DNA of 64,000 nt from Candidatus Kuenenia stuttgartensis (GCA_945876185.1 CAMCMZ010000001.1:1-64000); one strand, 5' to 3'. Counted from the stretch's first letter, positions 1-10,609 are shown. A program made the numbers and translations. The notes: generated from the letters alone by a model not told the origin.

Positions 1-1
1 T

Positions 2-118
2 GAGCTTATCCGACGAGCGAATGCCGCGATCATCTCCGTCATCCGATGGATGCTGAAGCAAAGACTGGGACGATGCTACCGGCGAAAGCCGCTGCATCCG
101 TATGCAAGAACCCTGTAA
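2..118 (+). CDS. C-terminal fragment of an unidentified CDS entering from the left edge (...ELIRRANAAIISVIRWMLKQRLGRCYRRKPLHPYARTL*)
   Basis: Open frame from the window edge to TAA at 116-118; basic C-terminus; no identifiable domain in 38 aa. Confidence 0.35.
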   Translation, partial: ELIRRANAAIISVIRWMLKQRLGRCYRRKPLHPYARTL

Positions 119-221
119 AATTATTAGAAATTAAATCAATGCCATTGGGGACCGGGGGGCGCCAGCCCCACGATGAAAAAAGCCAGCAGCGCGGCTGAGA
201 CGACAATGGATTTCTTGCGGC

Positions 222-398
222 TCAGCCGCGCTGCGGGTATCGGCATTGGAAAGGCCAACTGCCTTCGCAATTTTCCCCAGAGATAGATCGGTCGTGGATA
301 AAAGTGTGCTTGCCCGGTCACAACGGATACCAGCAAGCCATTCGCCGGGAAAGCAATCAAAGACCTCGTAAAAACGCCGTTCAAAAATCCGCCGTCAT
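222..398 (-). pseudogene. Degraded remnant of an AraC-family regulator (HTH portion)
   Basis: Reverse strand reads ...LSLGKIAKAVGLSNADT..., and the DNA closely matches the 3' part of the intact AraC gene at 28695-29450; the frame is broken and flanking parts are missing. Confidence 0.7.
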
Positions 399-618
399 CC
401 CTGAAAACTCTGTCTTTCACTGGTGATTCAATTTCTAATAGTCAATTTTTCAGGGATGGATGGGATAACAGCCGGAAGAATGACTAGGAACAGAATCCAG
501 ATATATTGCATGATATAATACAGGTGTTTTGAAAACTTGTGATCAAAAATGATGACACCGTGTTTTTTACAATCTGTTCCGATGAACATTGAGTGGCCCT
601 GATTTTCTAACCCCAACG

Positions 619-684
619 CTGACGTAGTTTTCACCATTTTGTCGTAAAACGGCGTCAACGGAATGCTTTTGATGGGCGTAATCC
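619..684. repeat. Dispersed intergenic repeat family R2, copy 1 (divergent)
   Basis: ctgacgtagttttcaccattttgtcgtaaaac...gggcgtaatccc resembles copies at 6177 and 6319. Confidence 0.55.
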
Positions 685-755
685 CATACAAGAATCCGCA
701 GCGCGGCTACCAAGAGTAGTTGCCAACCACCCATCGTCATCCTCGGAGAATTACC

Positions 756-3700
756 ATGCGTCTACTTTCATTGTCCCTTTTATGTTTCGCCAGCGCCCTG
801 GTGGCCAGCGATGTCACCACCTATCGAGGAATCGACGGCAGTGGTACTTATGACGAAAGTGGGCTTTTGCGGACCTGGCCCGAGGGGGGGCCGAAGAAGT
901 TGTGGTCAGCGCCGACTGCGCATGGCTGGGCCAATGCGGCAGTGGTGGGCGACAAGGTCTATGTTATTGGCGGTCAAAATGCCCTATTAAACACGTTTGC
1001 TTTGGAAGATGGCCGCCTTTTAGATCAGATCATGATGGGTTCAGCGGTGTGGAAGCGTTGGGCAGGTTCGCGCACTGTGCCGATTATCTCCAATGGCATG
1101 GCGGTCGGCGGACTGCCCAATGGGCAGTTTATTGGAATCGATCTTTCCACAAAACAAACGAAGTGGGAAGTCAATGCTTGGAAATCCTTTGGCAGTGGCA
1201 AGGGCAAAATGGGTTGGGGCTGGACGGAAAGTCCGGCCATCAACGGGAACTTGGCAATTTTCAATACTTGTAGCAAAGATATTGAAACTCCGCCATTGGT
1301 TGCCGTTGATATCCGTACCGGCAAAACCGCTTGGCAGATGGTTCAAACCCCAGGTACAGCAAGCAATCCTTGGATACGGCATTCGGCCTGTGATGTCTCG
1401 GGAGTGGTATTCTCACACCGTGGAAGGCCCATCGTGGTGCATCCGACTCTTAAATTCCTAACAGCACTGGATGCAAATACTGGCGCGATTCTTTGGGAAA
1501 TCCCTACTGCCGCCAGCACCCTTCCACCCATGTATATCCGTGAACGCGGTTGGCTGCTTGCGAATATGTCCACTGATCCGACCGGGAAAAATCCCGCTTT
1601 GGCCCTGACTCTGTTAGAACTGTCTCCAGACGGTTCCTCTTACAAAGTGCTTTGGCGCAGACCTGGGGCGAGTAAGGATTGGACTTTTGCCGCAGTCTGT
1701 GGAAACCGAATTTATTCGCATGGATCTGCGAATGGATCAGTCTTGGATGCTGATGGCAAGGTGCTTATTGCTGAAGGCCAGGGAGGTTCGACCTCTGCTG
1801 CAGGAAGCGCCCTACAATCATTGCTCTGTCTGGATCTTGTGACCGGAAAACTATTGAATTCTTTGGCTGCAAACCTGGACTCAGGTGGTCACATCATTAC
1901 CGCCGAAGGCATGGTCTATGCCCAGGATCATTTTGTGGCCACGCCTTCAGATACGCCCAAGACAGACAAACCAACAGGAAAAAAGGAGACGGCAGGTGCT
2001 GCGTCACTGCGGATACGCCTGATTCAGCCTACTGTCACTGGCATGCAGGTCGTGGGCACTCTCCTTGTTCCCCTGCTGACAAAAGAGGACATGGGTGGTT
2101 CCAATGGGGCCGATGTTTCTTGGTATGCCGCCATCGCACCTGTCATTTCCCATGGCCGCCTTTTTGTGCGTTTTGGTGCCTTTCATGTCTTTGACCTGCG
2201 TGCGGAACATGTCTTTCAAGGCACACGCGGCGATGGCGGTGGTGTAATCTCTGGCGCCAGCGCTGCAATTCCTGCAAGCCGCATCGTCAACCTGCGTTGG
2301 ACAGCCGAGGCTGCTGGTGGTGAAGTTATTGCCAATAGCACTGCCGCCTTTCACCTGGATCCCAGCGGCGCTCTTAGCGCCTGTGATACCGCCACTGGAA
2401 AAGAACTCTGGCGTACCAAGTCTCTTGGAAGCGCCGGTGCTGGTACAGGTCTCATCATTCGCGATGACACAGGTTTTGCTTTGGCCGCTGGACGCCTGCG
2501 CCAATTTTCCCTCAAAGACGGCGCTGAACGTTGGAATGTTGCAAGCGATGGACTGTATGCACCAATCACCATTCACGATCTGGTTTTAGTCCAGGGTAAA
2601 AATGCCTTGACTGCCTTCGCTGTCTCTGACGGCAAGCAAAGTTGGAAAAACGCAGGAACGGGTGCTGCTCCCGTGAAACTTCGCTGCGAAGGAACCCCAC
2701 TCATTGGCACCAGCGATGGCCGCTTGCTTACACTGGATGGCAGTGTGGTTTTGGCGGGAATGCCCGTCGCCACCACCCACCTGGGATTGGGCACCAAACG
2801 TTATACCGCTGGCGAAGGGAAAATCTCCTGTACAGAAATCCTTTCCAGCGAAGGAAAGCTCAGCGCAAAACCGGTTTGGGCGATCAATGTCACCGGCCTA
2901 ACGGGACAAGCAACAGTCTTTGACGGTCGTCTATACATTTGTGTTGGTAACAATCTGAAGGTCTTGGACGCCGCCACTGGTGCAGAACGAAGTTCGTTGC
3001 CGCTCACGGCGGCTCCTGCGGCCACCCCGCTTATTGCCGCCGGTCATTTGTGGCTCCCCGGTGCTGGTGGTGCAGAGAAATCTCTGGTTGTCACCCTGGG
3101 CGACACGCCAAAAATCGTTTGGGAATACACCACGCAAGGTGAAATTGCCGCGCCTGTCTTCATAACGGGTGGCTATGCCCTTCGTGCTGGTGGGCGCATT
3201 CATGCACTGTTGGGTCCCACACCCACAGAACCCTCGCCATTGACCGTCATCACTACACCCAAGGTCGAACGTCCCTCGGATTTGAAACCCTTTGTCAATG
3301 ATACCATGCCGACGGATTGGCTCTTTGCGGGCCCCATTCCCAAGAAAGACCCCGATCTTGACCATTTGGCTGCGATTGGTGGTCGGCAGAAAATCGCAAT
3401 CGTCAAAGATCTGTCCTTTGAAGTCGATGGGGAAAAATTTACATTTAGACCAATCGCTGCCACTGTAGCCACGCCAGTAAAATATGCGGGTGATCGCCCT
3501 GTTGTCGAACTCACCATTACCCATTCCAGAAAGTGGAATACCACTGGTTATTACTTCGTAACGATTGATAATGATCAGGAACGATTCGTACGATATGCAA
3601 CTTTGGTGCCGGGTAACAGACCCTGGATTGCCCGACTTGACCTGCGTTCGTATCTGGACGGAGTGCCTATCAACGAAACCCAACCAATCCGTCTTGGCGT

Positions 3701-3917
3701 TGGTCGTCACACCTTGCTCGTGGTTGCCGGTATGGGACAGGCCGAGGACTGGGGCAAGATATTCATGCTTCCTCGCTTCATCGACAACACTCAGGAAATC
3801 ACTGCGATTTTAGAAAAAGACAAACGCCTTGAGGCTGATTGGAAGCAGTACCAAGGCGAAGAACTTGGCAAACCCTTTGTACTTCCAACTGCCAATGTCC
3901 CAGCGCCCAAAAATTGA
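756..3917 (+). CDS. Secreted PQQ-binding-like beta-propeller repeat protein (large, 1053 aa)
   Basis: Signal peptide MRLLSLSLLCFASALVAS; repeated blade motifs (ALDANTGAILWEIP, DIRTGKTAWQM, LDAATGAERSS); paralogous to 23742-25202; ATG at 756 preferred over the TTG at 720. Confidence 0.85.
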   Translation: MRLLSLSLLCFASALVASDVTTYRGIDGSGTYDESGLLRTWPEGGPKKLWSAPTAHGWANAAVVGDKVYVIGGQNALLNTFALEDGRLLDQIMMGSAVWKRWAGSRTVPIISNGMAVGGLPNGQFIGIDLSTKQTKWEVNAWKSFGSGKGKMGWGWTESPAINGNLAIFNTCSKDIETPPLVAVDIRTGKTAWQMVQTPGTASNPWIRHSACDVSGVVFSHRGRPIVVHPTLKFLTALDANTGAILWEIPTAASTLPPMYIRERGWLLANMSTDPTGKNPALALTLLELSPDGSSYKVLWRRPGASKDWTFAAVCGNRIYSHGSANGSVLDADGKVLIAEGQGGSTSAAGSALQSLLCLDLVTGKLLNSLAANLDSGGHIITAEGMVYAQDHFVATPSDTPKTDKPTGKKETAGAASLRIRLIQPTVTGMQVVGTLLVPLLTKEDMGGSNGADVSWYAAIAPVISHGRLFVRFGAFHVFDLRAEHVFQGTRGDGGGVISGASAAIPASRIVNLRWTAEAAGGEVIANSTAAFHLDPSGALSACDTATGKELWRTKSLGSAGAGTGLIIRDDTGFALAAGRLRQFSLKDGAERWNVASDGLYAPITIHDLVLVQGKNALTAFAVSDGKQSWKNAGTGAAPVKLRCEGTPLIGTSDGRLLTLDGSVVLAGMPVATTHLGLGTKRYTAGEGKISCTEILSSEGKLSAKPVWAINVTGLTGQATVFDGRLYICVGNNLKVLDAATGAERSSLPLTAAPAATPLIAAGHLWLPGAGGAEKSLVVTLGDTPKIVWEYTTQGEIAAPVFITGGYALRAGGRIHALLGPTPTEPSPLTVITTPKVERPSDLKPFVNDTMPTDWLFAGPIPKKDPDLDHLAAIGGRQKIAIVKDLSFEVDGEKFTFRPIAATVATPVKYAGDRPVVELTITHSRKWNTTGYYFVTIDNDQERFVRYATLVPGNRPWIARLDLRSYLDGVPINETQPIRLGVGRHTLLVVAGMGQAEDWGKIFMLPRFIDNTQEITAILEKDKRLEADWKQYQGEELGKPFVLPTANVPAPKN

Positions 3918-4242
3918 GACGCCCGAGTCCAGTAAGAAAACGACCGAAGGATCCAGTCTTACAGCATGTCATATTTTCCCCGAACCGTTCAAAGATCATT
4001 GGAACAGGGAAATCAATTGGTACGGATCGATATATCTCTCAGTGGTTTTCTCGGTATTTTTTTCGTTTTTTTGCCAAAGGAGCAAGTCCCTTGTCACAGA
4101 GGTCAACGATCAGACAATGATCCTCGTATCATTCTCGTCTTGAAATCTGTTCTGACCAGCACATACCTGTCTCGGTAGTTCCAGAGTCGATGGTTCAATT
4201 GATTGTTCTCATTCCTTTCCATCCATCACCAAGGAGCATTTC

Positions 4243-6096
4243 ATGCTGATGCCTCGATTAATCCCGAGTCTGATTCTTCATGGAATCATGACCTCTTCAG
4301 TCCTTCTGGCCAGCGATTCGGTTGCCTATCGCGGACCAGAAAACAACGGCATCTATCAGGAGACTGGCCTGCTGAAGTCTTGGCCGTCGGATGGACCAAA
4401 ACTTTTATGGAAACAAAGTCCTGGGAGTGGTACAGCCTATGCCGGGCCCTCGGTATCGGGTACCATGGTTTGGATCATGTCTAAGAACGATCTGTGTGGC
4501 TTGGACCTGGAAACCGGCGAGATCAAGAAAAAATACGTGGTTGGAGGAATGGGTTCTCCAAGTGGTAGATTTTCCGGTGCCCGCTGTACTCCCCTCATCC
4601 GCAATGGAGTTGCTGTTGTCGTATCGCTCAATTCAGAGACCCGAGGCATAGATCTTGCAACGGGTGCATCCAAGTGGAAGGTCAACGCGTGGAAAGATTT
4701 TGGATCCGGCAAGGGTAAAATGGGTTGGGGCTTTCCCTCATCGCACACCAGTTTTGAAGAAAAAGTCATTCTGAACACGGCTGGCAAGGACGATGTAACC
4801 CCGCCAATCGTTGCGGTGGATTTTGACACTGGGAAAACTGTGTGGCAGGCAGACCCCGGTGTTGCGAAGAAATACTCTTGTGGTGACCATTCCGCCGCTG
4901 TATTCAAGCACAACGGTCGCTGGCTCAATGTCAATCCAACCTGGCGTTATATTGTTTGCCTTGATCCACGAGATGGCAAGAAACTTTGGGAGATCCCAGA
5001 TCGGGATGTCGCCAAAGGCAGTGAAAAGGGCATGACGCCTGTGTATGGAAATGGGTATCTGCTTTTTGATTCTGGTGCATTGGCCACCTGTGTAAAACTG
5101 AGTCCTGACGGAAGTACTTATACCCCGCTCTGGGCACGGCAGTATGGAGGTCAGACCTTTAGCCATGCAGTTATTATTGGAAAACGGGTCTATCTGGGTG
5201 GATCCCTCCTGCAGGGATCCTGCCAAGGACCGGAGTCATTGACCAAAGCCAACAATCAATTTCCACAGATTCAGCCGCCAAAACCTGCAAAAAACGCAAT
5301 AACCTCAAATCAAAACAAACCTGTTCCTCCACCACCCTTTCCGAAGGGTTTGCTGTGCGTTGATGTGGAAACCGGAATGCTTTTGGACATCATCCGAATG
5401 AAAGATGGCCTGGGTCATGTTGTCAGTGCCGATGGTATGGTGTATGCCCTTGAGTATATCAGTCTTGAGGGTAAAAAAGAGAAACCAAGTCTCGGCCCCA
5501 ATGTCTTTCTGATCGAGCCAAACGCCACTGGCATGGATGTGAGGGGGCAATTCAGGCTCCCCATGACAGAGACAGATTGGAAAGTTAAGGACATGGACTG
5601 GCAAGCGAACATTCCGCCAGTCATCTCACACGGCCGACTTCTCATTCGTTATGGGCAACCGCTGTGGAACTTTGACCTACGTCCAGGCAAAGACCAAACT
5701 GCACCGATTCCGACCCCGGTCCCTGACACTGCCTATTGGGATTTTTTTCTTCGTGGCGTTTATGACGGGCAGCAGGATCTTCTGGTGACCATCGAAACGA
5801 AAGATGGCTCTGTGGTTGCAGGTGTCGTTGCAGCCACTGCATACACTGGCGCTTTTGAGAGTATCGATACCAGTGGCCTCAAAGTCACTGCAAACGGTCT
5901 GAGCGGTGCGTTTTCTTTGAACCTCAATCCAGGTGGGAATATTCCAGGACCAGCCTACGAGATTACCCTCAAGGCCCAATGCGAGCGAGGAAAGATTTCG
6001 GGCACTTACGGCGGAGGGCCCAAGTCAGCGACAGCGGCAAGTGTCACGGCGAATGCTAAAATCTCCAGTCTTGATGGCAGGGTGAGCAATCGATAG
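4243..6096 (+). CDS. Secreted PQQ-binding-like beta-propeller protein with an extra C-terminal beta-rich domain
   Basis: Signal peptide; N-terminal VAYRGPENNGIYQETGLLKSWPSDGPKLLW matches paralogs; blade motifs such as DFDTGKTVWQ and LDPRDGKKLWEIP. Confidence 0.85.
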   Translation: MLMPRLIPSLILHGIMTSSVLLASDSVAYRGPENNGIYQETGLLKSWPSDGPKLLWKQSPGSGTAYAGPSVSGTMVWIMSKNDLCGLDLETGEIKKKYVVGGMGSPSGRFSGARCTPLIRNGVAVVVSLNSETRGIDLATGASKWKVNAWKDFGSGKGKMGWGFPSSHTSFEEKVILNTAGKDDVTPPIVAVDFDTGKTVWQADPGVAKKYSCGDHSAAVFKHNGRWLNVNPTWRYIVCLDPRDGKKLWEIPDRDVAKGSEKGMTPVYGNGYLLFDSGALATCVKLSPDGSTYTPLWARQYGGQTFSHAVIIGKRVYLGGSLLQGSCQGPESLTKANNQFPQIQPPKPAKNAITSNQNKPVPPPPFPKGLLCVDVETGMLLDIIRMKDGLGHVVSADGMVYALEYISLEGKKEKPSLGPNVFLIEPNATGMDVRGQFRLPMTETDWKVKDMDWQANIPPVISHGRLLIRYGQPLWNFDLRPGKDQTAPIPTPVPDTAYWDFFLRGVYDGQQDLLVTIETKDGSVVAGVVAATAYTGAFESIDTSGLKVTANGLSGAFSLNLNPGGNIPGPAYEITLKAQCERGKISGTYGGGPKSATAASVTANAKISSLDGRVSNR

Positions 6097-6130
6097 GGTT
6101 TAACGCCGTGATCCGAGTAAAACGAATAAT

Positions 6131-6172
6131 CGCAGTTCAAACATCCAAATCGTTCCACGGAGGGCAGGGAGG
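6131..6172 (-). repeat. Dispersed intergenic repeat family R1 (CCCTCCGTGGAA..GATT....TCAACTGCG), copy A
   Basis: cgcagttcaaacatccaaatcgttccacggagggcagggagg; reverse complement matches the copy at 21296. Confidence 0.7.
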
Positions 6173-6176
6173 AAAT

Positions 6177-6270
6177 CCTGACGTAATTTGCGGCATTCTG
6201 TCGTAAGACATTCATCAACGAAACCTTTTCTGGGGCGTAATCCTCTCCATGAATCTGAATAAGGCATTTT
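6177..6270. repeat. Intergenic repeat family R2, copy 2
   Basis: cctgacgtaatttgcggcattctgtcgtaagacattcatcaacg...ggggcgtaatcctctccatgaatctgaataaggcatttt. Confidence 0.85.
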
Positions 6271-6318
6271 GACTCTTGTCGGAAATAAGATGAAGACAAA
6301 CAATGCTCACAGAAAAAC

Positions 6319-6411
6319 CTTGACGTAATTTGCTGTGTTCTGTCGCAATCATTCATCAACGAGTCCCTTTCTAGGGCGTAATCCTCTCCATGAATCTGAA
6401 TACGGCATTTT
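6319..6411. repeat. Intergenic repeat family R2, copy 3
   Basis: Near-identical to 6177-6270, direct orientation. Confidence 0.85.
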
Positions 6412-6501
6412 CCAAAGGACAGTAGTAAAGTCGATATTCTCAACAGTTTCTCGGTAGCGCACGGTTCGCTGCTCTCACCCAAACAACAGGAGAATAAACC
6501 C

Positions 6502-7554
6502 ATGGCAGTCAATCAACCCACCACTCCATCTGCATCGGATGTAGAGTCCGTGCAACAACTTGGGGCGGCCCGCGATCGGGTCGTGAAGGAAACCCGCAAG
6601 GTCATCGTTGGCATGGAATCGGTCATCGATGAACTGATGATCGCCGTGTTTGCCCGTGGCCACTGCCTGCTGGTCGGCGTGCCTGGCCTGGCGAAGACGC
6701 TGCTGGTCAGTTCCTTGGGGCAGACGCTCTCGCTCGATTTTAAACGGATCCAGTTCACGCCTGATCTGATGCCATCGGACATTACCGGAACAGAACTGCT
6801 CCAGGATGATCCCGTCTCAGGCAAGCGTCAGTTCAAATTCAGTCGAGGGCCGGTGTTCACGAACATCCTCTTGGCCGATGAAATTAACCGCACTCCCCCG
6901 AAGACGCAGGCAGCACTGCTTGAGGCCATGCAGGAGAAGAAAGTTTCGGTTGGCGGCGATGACCATCTGCTCGACAACCCGTTTTTCGTGTTGGCCACCC
7001 AGAACCCGATTGAACAAGAGGGCACCTACCCCTTGCCCGAGGCACAACTCGACCGCTTCTTGTTCAACATCATGGTTGACTATCCCAGTTGGGACGAAGA
7101 AGTCGCCATTGTCGAACGCATTAGTGTTGCAACGGAATCCAAACTGGCCCCGGTGCTCGGTAAGGAAGAAATTCTTGCCCTGCAGAAGTTAGTTCGCCGC
7201 ATCCCCGCTGCACGCCAGATGGTGGAATATGCGACCGCGTTGGTGCGCGCTACGAGAGGCGACGATCCCTCAGCGCCGAAATTTATTAAGGATATGTTGT
7301 CCTGGGGCGCAGGCCCGCGTGCCAGTCTGAACCTGATCGTGGCGGCCAAGGCACGCGCCGCATTGCGGGGACGGTTCTATGTTGCGCCAGAGGACATTCA
7401 GGCTGTGGCCAAGCCCATCCTTCGCCACCGCATCGTTTTGAATTTCGCAGCCCAGGCGGAAGGGCAGACTCCCGACAATATCATTGACAAGTTGCTGGCC
7501 GAGATTGATCCAAACAAAGGACACAACCATGGCTCAGCAGAAACAGCCGCCTAA
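6502..7554 (+). CDS. MoxR-family AAA+ ATPase
   Basis: Walker A-like GVPGLAKT, Walker B LLADEINRTPPKTQAALLEAMQE, FVLATQNPIEQEGTYPLPEAQLDRFLF. Confidence 0.96.
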   Translation: MAVNQPTTPSASDVESVQQLGAARDRVVKETRKVIVGMESVIDELMIAVFARGHCLLVGVPGLAKTLLVSSLGQTLSLDFKRIQFTPDLMPSDITGTELLQDDPVSGKRQFKFSRGPVFTNILLADEINRTPPKTQAALLEAMQEKKVSVGGDDHLLDNPFFVLATQNPIEQEGTYPLPEAQLDRFLFNIMVDYPSWDEEVAIVERISVATESKLAPVLGKEEILALQKLVRRIPAARQMVEYATALVRATRGDDPSAPKFIKDMLSWGAGPRASLNLIVAAKARAALRGRFYVAPEDIQAVAKPILRHRIVLNFAAQAEGQTPDNIIDKLLAEIDPNKGHNHGSAETAA

Positions 7555-8467
7555 CCTGCGATACCTTGACGCTCAGGTCTTGGAGCGGGTGGCCGCGTTG
7601 CAACTCTCGACGCTGCAAACCGTCGAAGGATTGCGCGTGGGACAACACCGCAGTCCTTTGCGTGGGTTTTCAACCGAGTTCCAGCATCACCGGCAATATG
7701 CTCCGGGTGATGCTGTGAAACACATCGACTGGCGTGTTTATGGACGTACCCAGCGATATTACATCAAACTCTATGAGGCCGAGACGAATTTCGACGCCTA
7801 CATATTGATTGATGCGAGTTCGTCCATGCGCTACGGTAAGACGAAACCCTATGGAACGAAGCTGGAATACGCCAAGTATCTGGCGGCGACGATGGCGAAC
7901 CTGATCATTCAACAACGCGATTCGGTTGGCTTGGGCGTCTTTGACAGCAAACTGCGGAGTTTCGTTCCACCGGCTAGTAAGCGCGGGATCGTTGCCACCA
8001 TCTGCCAGAAACTCGCCGAAGCCCAAGATGAACCACGTACCGATGTGGCTGCGCTCCTTCATGAGTTTGCCCAGCGACTCAAACGGCGCAGTTTCGTGAT
8101 GATCATTTCTGACCTCTTTGGCGAGATTGATCCCATAGCCCGGGGCTTGGCCCACTTGGCGTTCAGCAAGCACAACATCACGGTATTTCACACGATGGAT
8201 CCCGATGAACTGGAATTTCCGTTCAAGGGCACATGCCGTTTCGTCGGCTTGGAGAACGAACCAGAAATCATTACTCAACCCAAGCGCATTGCCGCTGCCT
8301 ACAAGAAAGAGGTCGAATCATTCACCTCTGGCTTACGTCGCGCATGCGAAAATAATCATGCGGATTACGTATTGGTAAATACCAGCCGTCCGCTCGATAC
8401 AGTCCTGGCCGAATACCTCCTGCGCCGTGGTCAACTCAGCGGCGTCGGAACAACCCAGAAACGGTAA
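7529..8467 (+). CDS. DUF58 domain-containing protein (VWA-like)
   Basis: GLRVGQHRSPLRGFSTEFQHHRQYAPGDAVKHIDWRVYGRT and MIDAS-like LIDASSSMRYG; ATG at 7529 overlaps the MoxR 3' end. Confidence 0.93.
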   Translation: MAQQKQPPNLRYLDAQVLERVAALQLSTLQTVEGLRVGQHRSPLRGFSTEFQHHRQYAPGDAVKHIDWRVYGRTQRYYIKLYEAETNFDAYILIDASSSMRYGKTKPYGTKLEYAKYLAATMANLIIQQRDSVGLGVFDSKLRSFVPPASKRGIVATICQKLAEAQDEPRTDVAALLHEFAQRLKRRSFVMIISDLFGEIDPIARGLAHLAFSKHNITVFHTMDPDELEFPFKGTCRFVGLENEPEIITQPKRIAAAYKKEVESFTSGLRRACENNHADYVLVNTSRPLDTVLAEYLLRRGQLSGVGTTQKR

Positions 8468-8473
8468 CGTGAA

Positions 8474-10609
8474 ATGCTTCTCCCTTTCCTAAATCCTTGG
8501 ATTTTGTTGGCGTTGCCGGCGGTGGGAATCCCGGTGCTCATCCATCTGCTCAACCGTCATCGGGCAACCCTTGTCGAATGGGGTGCGATGGAACTGCTGC
8601 GAAAAATGGTAGTCATCCGCTCGCGCCAGATCCGTTTGGAAGATATTTTACTGATGATCTTGCGCTGCCTGATCGTGTTGTTGATCGTGCTGGCTGCTGC
8701 CCGGCTCACGACCAGTTGCACCCCGTTGGTCGGCAGAAATAGCGCTGGCCTCGTGGTGGCGATCGACGGATCGTTGAGCATGACCCACCGCCCTGGTCTC
8801 AAGTCACGCTTTGAAGAGGCGGTTGAACGGGCCCGTACCGTTATTCAAACCGTTGAAGCAGGCCAGCCGATCAGCATCGTGCTCATGGGCCCCGAACCGC
8901 GCGTCTTGTTGCGGCACACCGCCTACGATCCCGCCACCCTGGACGGCGTCTTGGCCAAAGCGCTGCCTGGCAATGCAGCGCTTGATCTTGATGCGAATCT
9001 CATCGTTCTCAAGGATTTGCTGGGCGAATTGAAAGCCGCTCGGCGCGAATTGCATATCATTACTGATGGCCAGGTCACCAACTTCGCCCGCTTGTCTGAC
9101 AAAACCAAGACCATCCTGCGCGAAATTGCCAGTAGCGGCGCTGCCGCGTATCTGATTCCAGTTCCCGCTGCCAACGAAGAAAACTGCACTATAACCGATT
9201 TCCGTCTGGTCTCAGGCGTCCTCAGGGCCGGTGCCTTGGCCCAATTCCAGGCGACGGTGCGCAATGCCGGTCGTTCACCGCAGGTTGTCGGTGACATCAC
9301 GCTCTTGGTCAATGGCCAAGCGATTGACAAGCGTTCCATCGAGCGTCTCGCTGCCGGTCAGTCGGCCTCGGTGCGGTTCACGGCGATGCTTGCCCACGCT
9401 GGCATCAATCGCTTCACCGTTCAAATCAACAACGATGCTTTGACGGTTGACGATAAATATCACGCAGTGGTTGTAGTCAAAGAGACCATGCGGGTGTTGT
9501 GCGTGGATGGCGATCCGATGGAACGCACTGAAGCCCGCTCGGCGCACTGGGTGAAAACAGCGCTAGCCCCAACCAGTTTTGATCGCACCGAAATCCGTCC
9601 GCTGGTGGAGTTGATACCCTGGACCCAGTTGGGCAATGCGAACCTCCTCGACTTCGACACCGTGGTGTTGGTGAACGTCGCCGACTTCCCACCCGTTCAG
9701 GCGGTGGCCTTGCGCAAATATGTTGAACAGGGGGGTGCTCTGATCCTGATGCCCGGAGCCAATCTCAAGCCGGATCTGCTGAACCAACGCTTTCTTGATG
9801 CGGAATCATCGCTGTTACCGGCGGAAGTGATTGGGATGGCTAAGGATACGGACATCCAAAACACCGGCGTGACCCTGAGCGTCGAATTGAATACGAACCC
9901 AATCGCTGCTCCGCTTGCAGCCTTGCCGCACGAGGTGCTCGCTGAGGCGCGCTGTTACCAGTACGTGCGGGTGCGCTTGGGGCCTGATTCCCGTACAGTG
10001 CTGCGACTGGCGAATGATGCCCCGCTCTTGGTTGAACGCAAGGTTGGACGAGGCAGCGTTCTGCTTTGGACCAGCAGCATTGATCCTCGGTGGAGCAACC
10101 TGATGCTCAACCCAGCGTTTCCCATCCTGATGCAGCAATCTGTCACCCAGTTGAACCGCCAGGCCTATGAAATCCCAATCACGATTCCGCGCCCGATTCT
10201 GTTGCCCTTTCCGCTCATCAAAACAGGGGTCGAGATCGAGATCAAGAACCCTGACGCTCAGGTGTCCAAGATCGCGACCAAGTCCCGTGGCGTTGATGTG
10301 GTCCTGGAGACCGCCGCGACGGAGATTCCTGGGTATTACGAGTTGAAAACCCCGGGCGGCAATCTTCCTATTACAGTGGCGGTCAATCCAGATCCAGTCG
10401 AATGTGATGTTCGTATTCTGAACACTGCCAGGCTCACCGAGGTGCTCGATGGCTTGTCGGTTCACATCTTGGAAAGCGGGGCAGACCTGACTCGGGCGAT
10501 TCTTGAGAAACGCCAGGGACGCGAACTCTGGATACCGCTCTTACTGGCAGTGATTGGACTTCTGGCCTTAGAGGCAATGTTGGCGCGTCGATTCACCAAA
10601 CGGGCATGA
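8474..10609 (+). CDS. BatA/VWA domain membrane protein
   Basis: N-terminal PWILLALPAVGIPVLIHLLNRHR (BatA-type), VWA MIDAS AIDGSLSMT, C-terminal TM segment. Confidence 0.88.
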   Translation: MLLPFLNPWILLALPAVGIPVLIHLLNRHRATLVEWGAMELLRKMVVIRSRQIRLEDILLMILRCLIVLLIVLAAARLTTSCTPLVGRNSAGLVVAIDGSLSMTHRPGLKSRFEEAVERARTVIQTVEAGQPISIVLMGPEPRVLLRHTAYDPATLDGVLAKALPGNAALDLDANLIVLKDLLGELKAARRELHIITDGQVTNFARLSDKTKTILREIASSGAAAYLIPVPAANEENCTITDFRLVSGVLRAGALAQFQATVRNAGRSPQVVGDITLLVNGQAIDKRSIERLAAGQSASVRFTAMLAHAGINRFTVQINNDALTVDDKYHAVVVVKETMRVLCVDGDPMERTEARSAHWVKTALAPTSFDRTEIRPLVELIPWTQLGNANLLDFDTVVLVNVADFPPVQAVALRKYVEQGGALILMPGANLKPDLLNQRFLDAESSLLPAEVIGMAKDTDIQNTGVTLSVELNTNPIAAPLAALPHEVLAEARCYQYVRVRLGPDSRTVLRLANDAPLLVERKVGRGSVLLWTSSIDPRWSNLMLNPAFPILMQQSVTQLNRQAYEIPITIPRPILLPFPLIKTGVEIEIKNPDAQVSKIATKSRGVDVVLETAATEIPGYYELKTPGGNLPITVAVNPDPVECDVRILNTARLTEVLDGLSVHILESGADLTRAILEKRQGRELWIPLLLAVIGLLALEAMLARRFTKRA

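Noticed and set aside
428-691. 87-aa minus ORF before the first PQQ gene
   Set aside because: Overlaps repeat R2 and shows no domain, signal or RBS.
2004-3710. 190-aa and 259-aa minus-strand ORFs
   Set aside because: Antisense to the PQQ-like gene; no coding signature.
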